Shown piece after piece: positions 1-8,254 of a DNA stretch of 40,571 nucleotides. The first letter of the stretch is position 1. Each line of letters starts with the position of its first letter. This DNA comes from CAZGSN01 sp964371655 (GTDB taxonomy: Bacteria > Desulfobacterota > Binatia > HRBIN30). The notes under the pieces were generated by a model. The model saw only the letters and a list, made by a program, of their open reading frames with translations, was not told where the DNA came from and did not search any database. The stretch spans positions 1 through 40,571 of the forward strand of contig CAYJOD010000057.1 of NCBI GenBank assembly GCA_964371655.1. Reading direction: 5' to 3'. The position numbers and the translations under genes are program-made.

Positions 1-38
1 GGATCTGTGTCATCTGCGTCATCTGTGGATTCTTCTTC
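1..38. repeat. Half of a GTCATCTG word-array repeat
   Basis: The window opens with GTGTCATCTGCGTCATCTG followed by TGGATTCTT. The same wording occurs as the right arm of a mirrored hairpin at 5512-5533 and, degenerate, at 18655-18690. Only one arm is inside the window; the partner arm may lie upstream. It is non-coding. Confidence 0.6.
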
Positions 39-153
39 GGCAGCTGCCGGATTTTTCATGTCTTTCGCAACGCTCAATAAGCAACTTTCTCTCTTCACGC
101 CGAGGCCGCAAGTCTGGTAACATCCCGCACTGAATCAAAGGTGCGTGGGTGGC

Positions 154-399
154 ATGTCGCCGGACAGGGTGGATGTGATGCTGAAGTCGGTCACGCTTAC
201 AGAAATCGAAAAGATCTTCGTCGTGCTCGACCGCCTCGGTATTTCCCGCGAGGCGGTGGTGATCCCACTACGACCGGCGCTGCCGGGCGGCGTCAGAAAG
301 CTGGCGAACGGCAAGTATGAGATCATCGTCGACGCCGCGACAGCGATCGACGATTGGCTGCCGAGCCTAGAGCGCGAGCTGTCGCAATTGCTGCAGTGA
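154..399 (+). CDS. Small hypothetical protein upstream of the D,D-carboxypeptidase
   Basis: This short reading frame of about 81 residues does not resemble a family I can name. It is acidic near the C-terminus, has no signal peptide or membrane segment, and reads like a compact alpha/beta protein (VVIPLRPALPGG, then a possible helix SLERELSQLL). It ends 15 bases before the GTG start of the carboxypeptidase and shares its strand, so the two are probably co-transcribed. The start is uncertain: GTG at 145, ATG at 154 and ATG at 178 are all in frame, and none has a strong ribosome binding site. I infer it is real from codon use like its neighbours and the tight spacing. Confidence 0.5.
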   Translation: MSPDRVDVMLKSVTLTEIEKIFVVLDRLGISREAVVIPLRPALPGGVRKLANGKYEIIVDAATAIDDWLPSLERELSQLLQ

Positions 400-414
400 G
401 GAGGAGGGTAGACG

Positions 415-1548
415 GTGAACTACAACGTGCTTGTGGTGATGGCTCTGGTCATGGGGCTCGCGGCCACGCCGATACGGCTCGACGCGCGCGAAGCTGCTGC
501 TGCCGCTCTTGCCTATCGTGCGGCGATCCTTGTCGATGCGGATTCCGGAGCCGTGCTCTTTGAAAAGGACTCGCATCTGCAGGGACCACCGGCATCGATG
601 ACGAAGATGATGCTGATGTTGCTGGTGGCCGAGAGCGTGAAGAACCGCACCCTGAACTGGGATGATCCGATCGTCACCAGCAGGCGCGCCAGCCAGATGG
701 GCGGCTCGCAGGTGTACCTTAAGGAGGGCGAGGTCTTCCCTCTGTCTGAGATGATGCAAGCGATCGCCATCCACTCGGCGAATGACGCCGCCGCCGCCGT
801 GGCCGAGAGGGTTGCAGGTACGACCGACGCCTTCGTCGCGTTGATGAACGAGCGTGCGCAGCGGCTCGGCATGAAGGATACGGTCTATCGCAGCGTGCAC
901 GGCCTGCCGCCGGCAAAGGGCCAGCAAGCCGACCTTTCCAGCCCCGCCGACCTGGCGCGCGTTGCACGCGAGCTCGTGAAGTATCCCGATATCCTCAAGT
1001 GGAGCTCGACAAAGGAGGCGCCTTTCCGCAACGGCACGATGACGCTGACCAACACGAATCGCCTCGTGCGCGAGACCGAATGGGTCGACGGCCTCAAGAC
1101 CGGTTACTACCGCGAAGCCGGGTTCAACGTCACCGCGACCGCGAAACGCGGCGGATTGCGTTTGATCGCGGTGGTGATGGGCGCCGAGCAGAAACGCGAT
1201 TGCTTCGACGCCGCGGCGGCCATGCTCAGCCGCGGCCTGGCGGACTACAAGGCGCAGCTCGCGGTGAAACAGGGCGAGCTGGTTGCCAGCGATGTGCGCA
1301 TCCAAGGCGGCTCGCCGCGACTCGTACGGGTCATCGCCGGTGATGACCTGACGGTCATCGCCAAGCGCAACGAGAAGCGCGATCTCAAGCTCGAGCTGTC
1401 TCTGGTCCAGAACATGGTGCCACCGCTCAACGCCAATGCCCGCGTCGGAGAAGTCGTCGTCAAAGAAGGCGATGTCGTGGTAGGCCGGGTGCCAGCCCTG
1501 GTTGCCGACCCGGTGCGACAAGCGTCGCTATGGGAGCAGATTTTCTAG
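415..1548 (+). CDS. D-alanyl-D-alanine carboxypeptidase (peptidase S11, PBP5/6-like)
   Basis: A periplasmic penicillin-binding protein that trims the terminal D-Ala from peptidoglycan pentapeptides. The 377-residue product has a hydrophobic N-terminus (residues 4-18) that fits a signal peptide, then the S11 transpeptidase-like domain. All three active-site motifs are visible: SMTK at 61-64 (Ser nucleophile and Lys), SAN at 121-123 and KTG at 228-230. A C-terminal beta-rich domain follows from about residue 275, as in PBP5 and PBP6. The GTG start is chosen because GAGGAGG lies just upstream. It ends two bases before a REP-like palindrome pair that separates it from the convergent recR. The family call is firm; the exact dac paralogue is not. 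Confidence 0.93.
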   Translation: MNYNVLVVMALVMGLAATPIRLDAREAAAAALAYRAAILVDADSGAVLFEKDSHLQGPPASMTKMMLMLLVAESVKNRTLNWDDPIVTSRRASQMGGSQVYLKEGEVFPLSEMMQAIAIHSANDAAAAVAERVAGTTDAFVALMNERAQRLGMKDTVYRSVHGLPPAKGQQADLSSPADLARVARELVKYPDILKWSSTKEAPFRNGTMTLTNTNRLVRETEWVDGLKTGYYREAGFNVTATAKRGGLRLIAVVMGAEQKRDCFDAAAAMLSRGLADYKAQLAVKQGELVASDVRIQGGSPRLVRVIAGDDLTVIAKRNEKRDLKLELSLVQNMVPPLNANARVGEVVVKEGDVVVGRVPALVADPVRQASLWEQIF

Positions 1549-1550
1549 AT

Positions 1551-1649
1551 GTGGAGTGCGGGAGCTTGCTCCCGCTTTGCGGTCCGGTGGGGCACGGAGA
1601 CGGCGCTGTTCAACGGCGCGAAAGCGGCGGCAAGCCGCCGCACTCCAAA
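1551..1649. repeat. REP-like heterotypic palindrome pair (S-type then inverted G-type)
   Basis: Two hairpins fill the space between the convergent dac and recR stop codons. The first (1551-1579) is the S-type, GGAGTGCGGGAGCTTGC followed by TCCCGCTTTG. The second (1621-1649) is the G-type in inverted orientation, AAAGCGGCGGCAAGC followed by CGCCGCACTCCAAA. The pair begins 2 bases after one stop codon and ends 4 bases before the other, so it could end transcription or protect the 3' end in both directions; that role is inference. Confidence 0.85.
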
Positions 1650-1653
1650 TGCC

Positions 1654-2253
1654 TCACATCTCCCGCCGTCCCTCCAGCGCCTTGCCGAGGGTCATCGTGT
1701 CGGCGTACTCCACGTCGGAGCCCATGGGCAGGCCGTGCGCGATGCGGGTGACGCGGATGCCGAGCGGCTTGATCAGCCGGGCGATGTAGAGAGCGGTAGC
1801 CTCGCCCTCGACGGTGGGATTGGTTGCGATCACGACCTCGTGAATCTGGCCGCCTTCGAGGCGACGCAATAGCTCGGTGATACGCAACTGGTCGGGGCCG
1901 ATCCCGTCGAGCGGCGCCAGGCGTCCGTGCAAGACGTGGTAGCGGCCCTTGAACTGCCCCGAGCGCTCCAGGGCGATCAGATCAGCGGGCTGCTCGACGA
2001 TGCAGATCGCGTCGGCTTCGCGGCGCGGGTCCTGACACAGAGCACACGGGTCGTCGGCGGTCAGTGCCAGACAGACCGAGCACAGCTTGGTCTGGTCGCG
2101 GACCTTGAGCAGCGCGTCGGCCAACTGCTCGGCGTCGTGACGGTCGGTTCGCAGCAGGTGGAAAGCGAGGCGAGTCGCAGTCTTCTCACCGATGCTCGGT
2201 AGCTTCACCAACTCTTGGATCAAGCGTGCTAGCGGTGGCGGTAGGGCTGACAT
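1654..2253 (-). CDS. recR: Recombination mediator protein RecR
   Basis: RecR acts with RecO and RecF to load RecA at single-stranded gaps. The 199-residue length is standard. It has an N-terminal helix-hairpin-helix (KLPSIGEKTATRLA, residues 17-30), a four-cysteine zinc finger (C58, C61, C70, C73) and a Toprim domain starting at ICIVEQPADL (83-92). It is the last gene of the minus-strand set dnaX, ybaB, recR, an arrangement conserved in many bacteria. About 120 bases with a GAAAACT word-array hairpin separate it from ybaB. It converges on the D,D-carboxypeptidase, with a REP pair between them. Confidence 0.97.
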   Translation of the reverse strand: MSALPPPLARLIQELVKLPSIGEKTATRLAFHLLRTDRHDAEQLADALLKVRDQTKLCSVCLALTADDPCALCQDPRREADAICIVEQPADLIALERSGQFKGRYHVLHGRLAPLDGIGPDQLRITELLRRLEGGQIHEVVIATNPTVEGEATALYIARLIKPLGIRVTRIAHGLPMGSDVEYADTMTLGKALEGRREM

Positions 2254-2258
2254 ATCGT

Positions 2259-2371
2259 GCTCAGTTTTCCGTTTTCAGTTTTCAGTGCTCAGCGGTCCGG
2301 CTTCAGGGCCGGTGGTCAGGGGTTCAGGCAGCTTCATACTGAACGCTGAAAACTGAAAACTGAAAACCGGC
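2259..2371. repeat. Mirrored word-array hairpin (CAGTTTT / GAAAACT)
   Basis: The left arm (2259-2293) repeats CAGTTTTC-like words and CTCAG. The right arm (2336-2371) is its inverted counterpart, with CTGAAAACTGAAAACTG. A loop of about 40 bases lies between. It is inserted between recR and ybaB within the conserved cluster. I do not recognise a coding function. Confidence 0.8.
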
Positions 2372-2373
2372 TC

Positions 2374-2700
2374 TCACATCCCGCCGAGCCCTGGAAGGTT
2401 GAGGCCGCCGGTTACCTTCTTCATCTCGTCGGCCATCAGCGCCTGCGCGTTGCGGATGGCTTGGTTGACCGCGGCGATGATCAGGTCTTGCAGCATCTCG
2501 GCGTCGGCGCTCTTCAGAACCTCGGGATCGATGCGCAGGCCAACCAGCTCGATCTTACCGCTGACGGTGGCCGTCACCATGCCGCCACCAGAGGTCGCCT
2601 CAACCGTCCGGCTCGCCGCTTCCTCCTGTACCTTACCGAGGCGCTCTTGCAGCTGTTGCGCCTGCTTCATGATGTTACCGAGATCGAAAGCCTTGCTCAT
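2374..2700 (-). CDS. ybaB: YbaB/EbfC nucleoid-associated protein
   Basis: A small DNA-binding protein of the YbaB/EbfC family that forms dimers and associates with the nucleoid. The 108 residues match the family length and pattern: an N-terminal amphipathic helix with MKQAQQLQERLGKVQEE, a central strand region (GGGMVTATVSGKIELVGLRI) and a C-terminal helix with AAVNQAIRNAQALMADEM ending in a Gly-rich NLPGLGGM tail. Its ATG overlaps the dnaX stop (ATGA at 2697-2700), which implies translational coupling. It sits between dnaX and recR, the usual place for this gene. Confidence 0.96.
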   Translation of the reverse strand: MSKAFDLGNIMKQAQQLQERLGKVQEEAASRTVEATSGGGMVTATVSGKIELVGLRIDPEVLKSADAEMLQDLIIAAVNQAIRNAQALMADEMKKVTGGLNLPGLGGM

Positions 2701-4370
2701 TCTTTCACCTGTCCGCGCCGTGGGCGCGGTCTGACCTCTTGGACTTCGCCGCCGAGGATGGACATGGCGGCCTGAACTTTTGGATGCGCCAGCGCGGCTT
2801 CGTGCAACTCGGCCGCCGACGCCTCCGCCGGCTCTTGCGTTGCCGCGACTTCACCCTGGGTGATCTTGATGCGCAGGCTGCTGCCGAAAAACTTTCGCGC
2901 CTGTTGCTCGACCAGCTGGGCGTGCTCCGGCTTCACGAGATAGTCATAGTACGCATTATTGGTGGCGGTGAACTGCAGCACGCCGTTGTCGATCTGCACC
3001 CCGGTGCAGCCGCGCAAGAAAGTTGAAAGCGCCACCTTCTCCTTGCCGACGAAGGTGACGAATTCCTCCCAACGACTGTCGTCGAGGGCGCCGTCGAGAT
3101 TCGGAGCGGGCGAGCTCGGCTTGGCGGCAACCGTGTTTCCACCACGCTCACTGCGATTGGTGGGCACGACGCGAGCGTGCAAGCGCTGACCGAGATCGGG
3201 TGCGGCGCCAACCGGTTGTGTACCGGCAAGGCGGCGCTCCAAGGCGTCGAGCTTGCTCAGAAGCGACTCGATCGGCAGCACCGGCGCCAGCGTTGCCAGC
3301 TTGATCAGCAGCATCTCCAAGACCAGCTTCGGCGAGGTGGCGCGCGCCACCTCGGTCTCGGCGGCCAGGAGCAATCGGAACGCACGGTCGCTGTCTTCGC
3401 CGCTGAGCTTTGCCGATTGCTCTTGCAGCTGCTTGATCTCCTCGCTCGGCAGATCTTCGAAGAGCGCGCCGCCGGGCACCAACCGCGCCACCGCCAGATT
3501 GCGGAAGTGCTCGAGCAGCTCGCGCGCGAAGCGGCGCATGTCGTAGCCGTAGAGATGCAGGTCGTTGAGCAGCTCGACGGCGCGCGTCGGATTGCGGCCG
3601 ACGATCGCGTCGCCGACGGCGTAGATCAGATTGCGGTCGGCAAGCCCGAGCGCCGCGGCGACGTCCTCGTCTTTGATCTGCTTGCCGGCGTAGGCGAGCA
3701 CCTGATCGAACAGCGACTGCGCGTCGCGCATGCTGCCTTCACCCTCACGTGCGATGGCGAACAAAGCCCGTTCACTGATGTCGATGCCCTCGCTCGTGGC
3801 GATGTGCGCCAAGTGCTGGACCACCAGCCGGTAGGCGATGCGCTTGAAATCGTAGCGCTGGCAGCGCGAGTGAATGGTGTGCGGGACCTTGTGCGGATCG
3901 GTGGTGGCGAAGATGAACTTCACGTGCGCGGGCGGCTCTTCGAGAGTCTTCAGCAGGGCGTTGAACGCGCTCGTCGACAGCATGTGGACTTCATCGATGA
4001 TGTAGATCTTGAAGCGGCACTTGGCCGGCTGGTAGCGCACGTTGTCGATGATCTCGCGCACGTCGTCGACGCCGGTGTTCGATGCCCCGTCGATCTCGAG
4101 CACGTCGACGCAGTTGCCGCTGGTGATCTCTTTGCAGTTGTTGCACTGATTGCACGGCGTCGGCGTCGGTCCCGCTTCGCAGTTGAGCGCCTTGGCCAGA
4201 ACCCGTGCCGCCGTGGTCTTGCCGATGCCGCGCACACCGGTGAACAGGAAGGCGTGATGGACGCGATTGCTCTTGATCGCGTTCGACAAAGTGCGGCTGA
4301 CGTGCTCCTGCCCGATCAGCTCATCGAAGCTTTGCGGCCGCCACTTGCGGGCGATGACCAGGTAGCTCAT
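2697..4370 (-). CDS. dnaX: DNA polymerase III subunit gamma/tau
   Basis: The AAA+ clamp-loader subunit that couples polymerase and helicase at the replication fork. The 557-residue product has the Walker A motif GVRGIGKT (45-52), a zinc module with C64, C73, C76 and C79, the Walker B segment IIDEVHM (124-130) and the SRC sensor motif (168-170). A Pro/Ser-rich linker follows at about 385-430, then a tau-type C-terminal domain. I see no obvious A-rich slippery sequence for a gamma frameshift, so a single product is likely. It follows the SRP RNA gene on the same strand, and its ATGA stop overlaps ybaB. Confidence 0.97.
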   Translation of the reverse strand: MSYLVIARKWRPQSFDELIGQEHVSRTLSNAIKSNRVHHAFLFTGVRGIGKTTAARVLAKALNCEAGPTPTPCNQCNNCKEITSGNCVDVLEIDGASNTGVDDVREIIDNVRYQPAKCRFKIYIIDEVHMLSTSAFNALLKTLEEPPAHVKFIFATTDPHKVPHTIHSRCQRYDFKRIAYRLVVQHLAHIATSEGIDISERALFAIAREGEGSMRDAQSLFDQVLAYAGKQIKDEDVAAALGLADRNLIYAVGDAIVGRNPTRAVELLNDLHLYGYDMRRFARELLEHFRNLAVARLVPGGALFEDLPSEEIKQLQEQSAKLSGEDSDRAFRLLLAAETEVARATSPKLVLEMLLIKLATLAPVLPIESLLSKLDALERRLAGTQPVGAAPDLGQRLHARVVPTNRSERGGNTVAAKPSSPAPNLDGALDDSRWEEFVTFVGKEKVALSTFLRGCTGVQIDNGVLQFTATNNAYYDYLVKPEHAQLVEQQARKFFGSSLRIKITQGEVAATQEPAEASAAELHEAALAHPKVQAAMSILGGEVQEVRPRPRRGQVKE

Positions 4371-4535
4371 CGGTGCGGGGGTGCGGGAGTGCGGGAGTGC
4401 GGGGGGGCGGGGGTGCGGGGGAGTTGAATCACGCAGCCAGTCCCATCCAGGTGTCGCGGCAGATCTCTAGCTGCAATCTGTAAGACGCTTTCCATCAACA
4501 CTCCCGAACCCCTGCACTCCCACACCCCCGCACCC
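4371..4535. repeat. Mirrored G-rich/C-rich word-array hairpin (GGTGCGGGA)
   Basis: The left arm (4371-4421) repeats GTGCGGGAGTGCGGG-like words. The right arm (4499-4535) carries the complementary CACTCCCACACCCCC wording. It lies between the SRP RNA gene and dnaX, directly upstream of the dnaX start, so it is probably in the dnaX leader. Confidence 0.75.
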
Positions 4536-4540
4536 AGATA

Positions 4541-4670
<130 letters not shown>

Positions 4671-4737
4671 ACCTTTCCAATCAACCATCTCAAATCTGAA
4701 ATCTCAAATCTGAAATCCGAGAACCCATGTCCGAGCA

Positions 4738-4823
<86 letters not shown>

Positions 4824-4994
4824 GAGGGGGCTCTTCATACGTCCCGCCGCTTCGCGTTTCAATGCGTCCAGGAATTCCATGTCGCTTCATGGTTTCCACC
4901 TCGGCCAGTTGCAGGCCGACCTATTGAGCGTTGCGGAAGAAATAGCAAATCCGGCAGCTGCCGAAGATCAGATCATACGTGGCCCTCGTATTTC

Positions 4995-5128
4995 GCACCC
5001 CGGTAGGGGTGCGAGCGCGTCGTGCTCAGCGGAGCAAGAAGGCTTTCGACAGCTGGTACCCCTACCGGGGTGCACGATATCCGGCCCCGTAGCCGGTGGT
5101 ATCGGCCTGTGGCCTCAACCACCGGCTA
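4995..5128. repeat. Nested palindromic repeat without a gene
   Basis: A perfect 16-base inverted repeat, GCACCCCGGTAGGGGT at 4995-5010 and its complement at 5058-5073, is followed by a second perfect 11-base pair, TAGCCGGTGGT at 5090-5100 and ACCACCGGCTA at 5118-5128. Then comes a CCTCCGGGATTCTCCGGG motif. The interval 4824-5800 has no gene I can support; this is the main structure in it. The wording resembles palindromic intergenic repeats of environmental bacteria, but I cannot assign a family. Confidence 0.8.
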
Positions 5129-5460
5129 ATCGCTGTCATCCCTCCGGGATTCTCCGGGACACGCGCTAAGGCAGGGCTTCGAGTTGTGGGTAATGATCTG
5201 GCCGAAGAAAACTCCGCAGCGCGGCCACGGCCGCAACCAACTCTGGAGCTTGATCGAGGCAAAGATGCGTGAGGACGGTTGAACTCGATCGAGACGGGCC
5301 GCGCAGGCTGTAGGTCGAGGCGAATCTACCATCAAGGGCTTTCGTAACTCCGACTTGCGTGCCGTCATTCATCCGGGCGCCAAAGCGCGTGCAGATATTC
5401 GGCGCCGGTCCGGGCAACTAACTCGTCCGCTACGCTTGCCGACAAGAAACGGACCGATTG

Positions 5461-5533
5461 CTACGCAGATGACACAGATCCCCGATTTGTGGCCCTTCGC
5501 GAAGCGCAGTACTCATCTGGGTCATCTGTGGAT
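5461..5533. repeat. Mirrored word-array hairpin (GTCATCTG)
   Basis: The left arm at 5461-5480 (CGCAGATGACACAGATC) is the inverted copy of the right arm at 5512-5533 (CATCTGGGTCATCTGTGGAT). The right-arm wording recurs at 1-38 and 18655-18690. The rest of 5534-5800 shows nothing recognisable. Confidence 0.75.
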
Positions 5534-5800
5534 TTCATTCTTTTGCTTTTGCAGTAAGCAACAAGAGATTGTGACAGAATTGCTGGCTGGTCGTGCAGGC
5601 GTCCTGACTGGGCAGCCGGGGATGCAGAGCGAACCGCACCACGCTCGTCTTGGGTTGCCGGTACAGCCCTAGAAAGACCGGTTAAATAGGTTCGGGTCCG
5701 TCCGCTGCGCAATTGCAACGGACGGACCCTGCGAAGTCGCTCTAGTCTGCACCTGGCAGGAGTGCCGCGTGGCAGACAGTGCGGGTGTGTCGCGGCATCA

Positions 5801-7852
5801 TCAGCCGCCGCGAACCGCGCGCACGTAGAACACCCCGCCCTTGCCGTTGGTGTAGGATCTGCCGTCGTAGAAGTAGACAGCCCAGGCGTTGACCGGAGCA
5901 GGCCCGTACGAAGTAGATGTCCAGTAATAGCCCGCTTGGGTGCAGCTGCAGCTGGTGCCGCTGCACGGTGCGGTGCACCCCGTCCTGAACTTGACGTCGA
6001 TCGCCGCATCGACGCCGTCGCCGCCGTAATCCGCCAAAGACTGCAATTCGCTGACATTCGGCAGCCGCCAGTCGTTGTGTCCGGCGTAGTTGGCCGTGTT
6101 CATCGCTGCCACCTTCGTAAACGCGTCGACCCAACTGTACGTCGTATCCGTGTCGTGCGCGGTCGGACACGTACCCCCCGGGGGATCCTGATCGCAGAGA
6201 TTCTCCCACATCAGGCTGGTTACGTTGTCGGTAATCGTGCCGTCGCTGTTGTTCGTGTAGCTGCGTGTCGTCCCCTTCTGCAGCGACCCGTCCTGTCCGG
6301 CCGGCGTCCCGGGACATGCACCCATCACTCCGGCGCCGGTCGTGTCGCACAGCGTCTGCCCCGTCTTCAGCAAGCTCAAGCTTGTGGGCACACTCAACGT
6401 CCCGGCCACGCCGAAGAGGTTCACGCCGCTCTTGATGTTCCCCGCCACCAGGTCGGTATCTCCGGCAACCGTCCCCGTCCCATTGTGGTAGCCCTGGGTG
6501 ATCGTCACCGCTGCGGTGCCGGGGGTCACGTTCTGCTGCCCGACGTTCGTCATCGCTCCCGTACCGGCGCCACCGGCATTTGAGAAGGTCTTGGTCGACA
6601 GCACTTCGGCGGCCACGGCGTTGCCGCTGGCCTGGATCACATTGCCGTCCACACCGAACAGGTTCACGCCGGTCTTGATGCTGCCAGCCACCAGGTCCGC
6701 ATCACCGGCGACCGCTCCTGTCCCATCGTGGTAGCCCGGCATGATCGTCACCGCCGCCGTGCCGGGGATGACGTTCTGCTGCCCCACATTCGTCATCGTT
6801 CCCGTACCGGAGCCACCGGCATTCGAGAAGGTCCTCGATGCCAGGACCTCGGCGGCCACGGCGTTGCCGCTGGCCTGAATCACGTTGCCGTCTACACCGA
6901 ACAGGTTCACGCCCGTCTTGATGCTCGCGGCGACCAGGTCCGCATCACCGGCTACCGTTCCCGTCCCATTGTGGTAGCCCTGCGTAATCGTCACCGCTGC
7001 GATTCCGGGGGTGACGTTCTGCTGCCCCACATTCGTCATCGTTCCCGTACCGGAGCCACCGGCATTCGAGAAGGTCTTGGATGACAGCACCTCGGCGTCC
7101 ACGGCGTCGCCGCTGGCCTGAATCACGTTGCCGTCCACACCAAACAGGTTCACGCCGGTCTTGATGCTCGCGGCGACCAGGTCCGCATCACCGGCGACCG
7201 TTCCCGTCCCGTCGTGGTAACCCTGCGTGATCGTCGCTGCCGCCACGCCGGGGGTGACGTTCTGCTGCCCCACATTCGCCATCGTTCCGGCCACACCGAG
7301 ACCGCCAGCGCTCGAGAACGTCTTGGAGCTCAGCACGTCGGCGGCCACCGCCGTGCCAGCGTTGCACGTCGCCAAACTAGTTGTGCAGGTTGCGTTGCTC
7401 GCATTGCAGGTTTCCAAGCTCCCGTTGCAGGTGCTTAGGTCACCGGTACACGTCGCCAGATCGGCGTTGCAGGCCGTCGCGTCCTCCGGTAGCGGCCCAC
7501 CGTTCAACGCCGTCGCGATGGCGCCACTGTTGGCGCCGATGAAGCTCTGCATTGCATTCGGGTCGAGCGGTTCATCTGGGCAGGCTCCACCACCGGCGGA
7601 GGCTCGATCCTCGGCCTTCTGCCAGCTCCCCTGGAACTTGTCGTCACACTTTGAATAGTCCGCAGAAACTCCCGACTTGATCGCCCGCGCCTCGGCGCTC
7701 TGCCGACAGGCGGCGTACTTGCCAGTGAGCTTGTTCTTGGCCATTTCGCATTTGTCCGCCGGCGACGTCGCCGCCGCGGCTGACCACGCGCTCGCAAAAA
7801 CGAACGCTGCCGCCATAACTGCCCATGCCGCCTGCTTTGTGCTCGTTCTCAT
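5801..7852 (-). CDS. Exported protein: Cys heptads, four 81-aa repeats, DUF1566 C-terminus
   Basis: The start at 7852 has a strong ribosome binding site (GGAGGGATC before ATG) and opens a clean signal peptide (cleavage near AAAA, residues 26-29), giving 683 residues. A helical region with scattered Cys leads into a ladder of six cysteines exactly seven residues apart (C128, C135, C142, C149, C156, C163). Then come four tandem repeats of 81-82 residues (168 to about 485) with the signature NVGQQNVTPG...GYHNGTGTVAGDADLV...GVNLFGV. The last ~200 residues match the DUF1566 type (SDGTITDNVTSLMWENLC, GHNDWRLPNVSELQSL, GYYWTSTSY...AWAVYF, VRAVRGG). The family is found on exported proteins with no settled biochemical role; cell-surface adhesion or sensing is only a guess. 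No operon partner is visible. Confidence 0.85.
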   Translation of the reverse strand: MRTSTKQAAWAVMAAAFVFASAWSAAAATSPADKCEMAKNKLTGKYAACRQSAEARAIKSGVSADYSKCDDKFQGSWQKAEDRASAGGGACPDEPLDPNAMQSFIGANSGAIATALNGGPLPEDATACNADLATCTGDLSTCNGSLETCNASNATCTTSLATCNAGTAVAADVLSSKTFSSAGGLGVAGTMANVGQQNVTPGVAAATITQGYHDGTGTVAGDADLVAASIKTGVNLFGVDGNVIQASGDAVDAEVLSSKTFSNAGGSGTGTMTNVGQQNVTPGIAAVTITQGYHNGTGTVAGDADLVAASIKTGVNLFGVDGNVIQASGNAVAAEVLASRTFSNAGGSGTGTMTNVGQQNVIPGTAAVTIMPGYHDGTGAVAGDADLVAGSIKTGVNLFGVDGNVIQASGNAVAAEVLSTKTFSNAGGAGTGAMTNVGQQNVTPGTAAVTITQGYHNGTGTVAGDTDLVAGNIKSGVNLFGVAGTLSVPTSLSLLKTGQTLCDTTGAGVMGACPGTPAGQDGSLQKGTTRSYTNNSDGTITDNVTSLMWENLCDQDPPGGTCPTAHDTDTTYSWVDAFTKVAAMNTANYAGHNDWRLPNVSELQSLADYGGDGVDAAIDVKFRTGCTAPCSGTSCSCTQAGYYWTSTSYGPAPVNAWAVYFYDGRSYTNGKGGVFYVRAVRGG
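6398..7351 (-). repeat. Four tandem coding repeats of about 243 bp
   Basis: These encode repeats 1-4 of the DUF1566 protein, at residues 168-249, 250-330, 331-411 and 412 to about 485. The units are close to identical at DNA level (for example the segment for TGVNLFGVDGNVIQASG recurs three times), which implies recent duplication or conversion. The last unit diverges at its end (SGVNLFGVAGTLSVP). Confidence 0.9.
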
Positions 7853-8254
7853 GATCCCTCCTTCGCTTGTCTTTGTTCTGCCGTTGCCGTGTCGATATAA
7901 AGCCGGTCGGTGTGCGCGGTTCTGATAAGAGGTTTTTGGACGCCCCCCGGCGCCACGCTCCGGTTCCGGTTGCAGCTCTGCCCCTCGCACGGACCCCCTT
8001 GCCTTGACACAAAATGAAATCTGCCCCGGTGCCATTGAGCAACAAAGCTGCCAGAGCGCCGTGGCAACTCGCCGCTTGCCCGATCCCAGAGCGGTTCCGA
8101 GAGCTGCGATACTGTCGAGGACTGATTCCCATTACAGCGACGGGGGTAATCACCAGGATCTCGCGAACCGCGCGCCCCTGCGAACGACGATCGACAGCGT
8201 GGGTCGGTGCGCGTATTGAGACGCCGGACTCACTCCAGTAGGATGCGTCGTTCA
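7853..8254. other. Divergent intergenic region
   Basis: About 400 bases separate the divergent DUF1566 gene and the ABC operon, so promoters in both directions should lie here. I could not assign a convincing -35/-10 pair, and I see no hairpin or repeat of the families found elsewhere in the window. Confidence 0.5.

Noticed and set aside
3177..4427. A 416-codon frame antisense to dnaX
   Set aside because: It mirrors the dnaX codons and has no recognisable domain.
5166..5417. An 83-codon minus-strand frame in the repeat-rich interval
   Set aside because: It starts without a ribosome binding site, has no family resemblance and lies beside palindromic repeats.
6398..7351. Regular repeats that could suggest a CRISPR array
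   Set aside because: The units are about 243 bases, lie in frame in a secreted protein gene, and have no short spacers; there are no cas genes.
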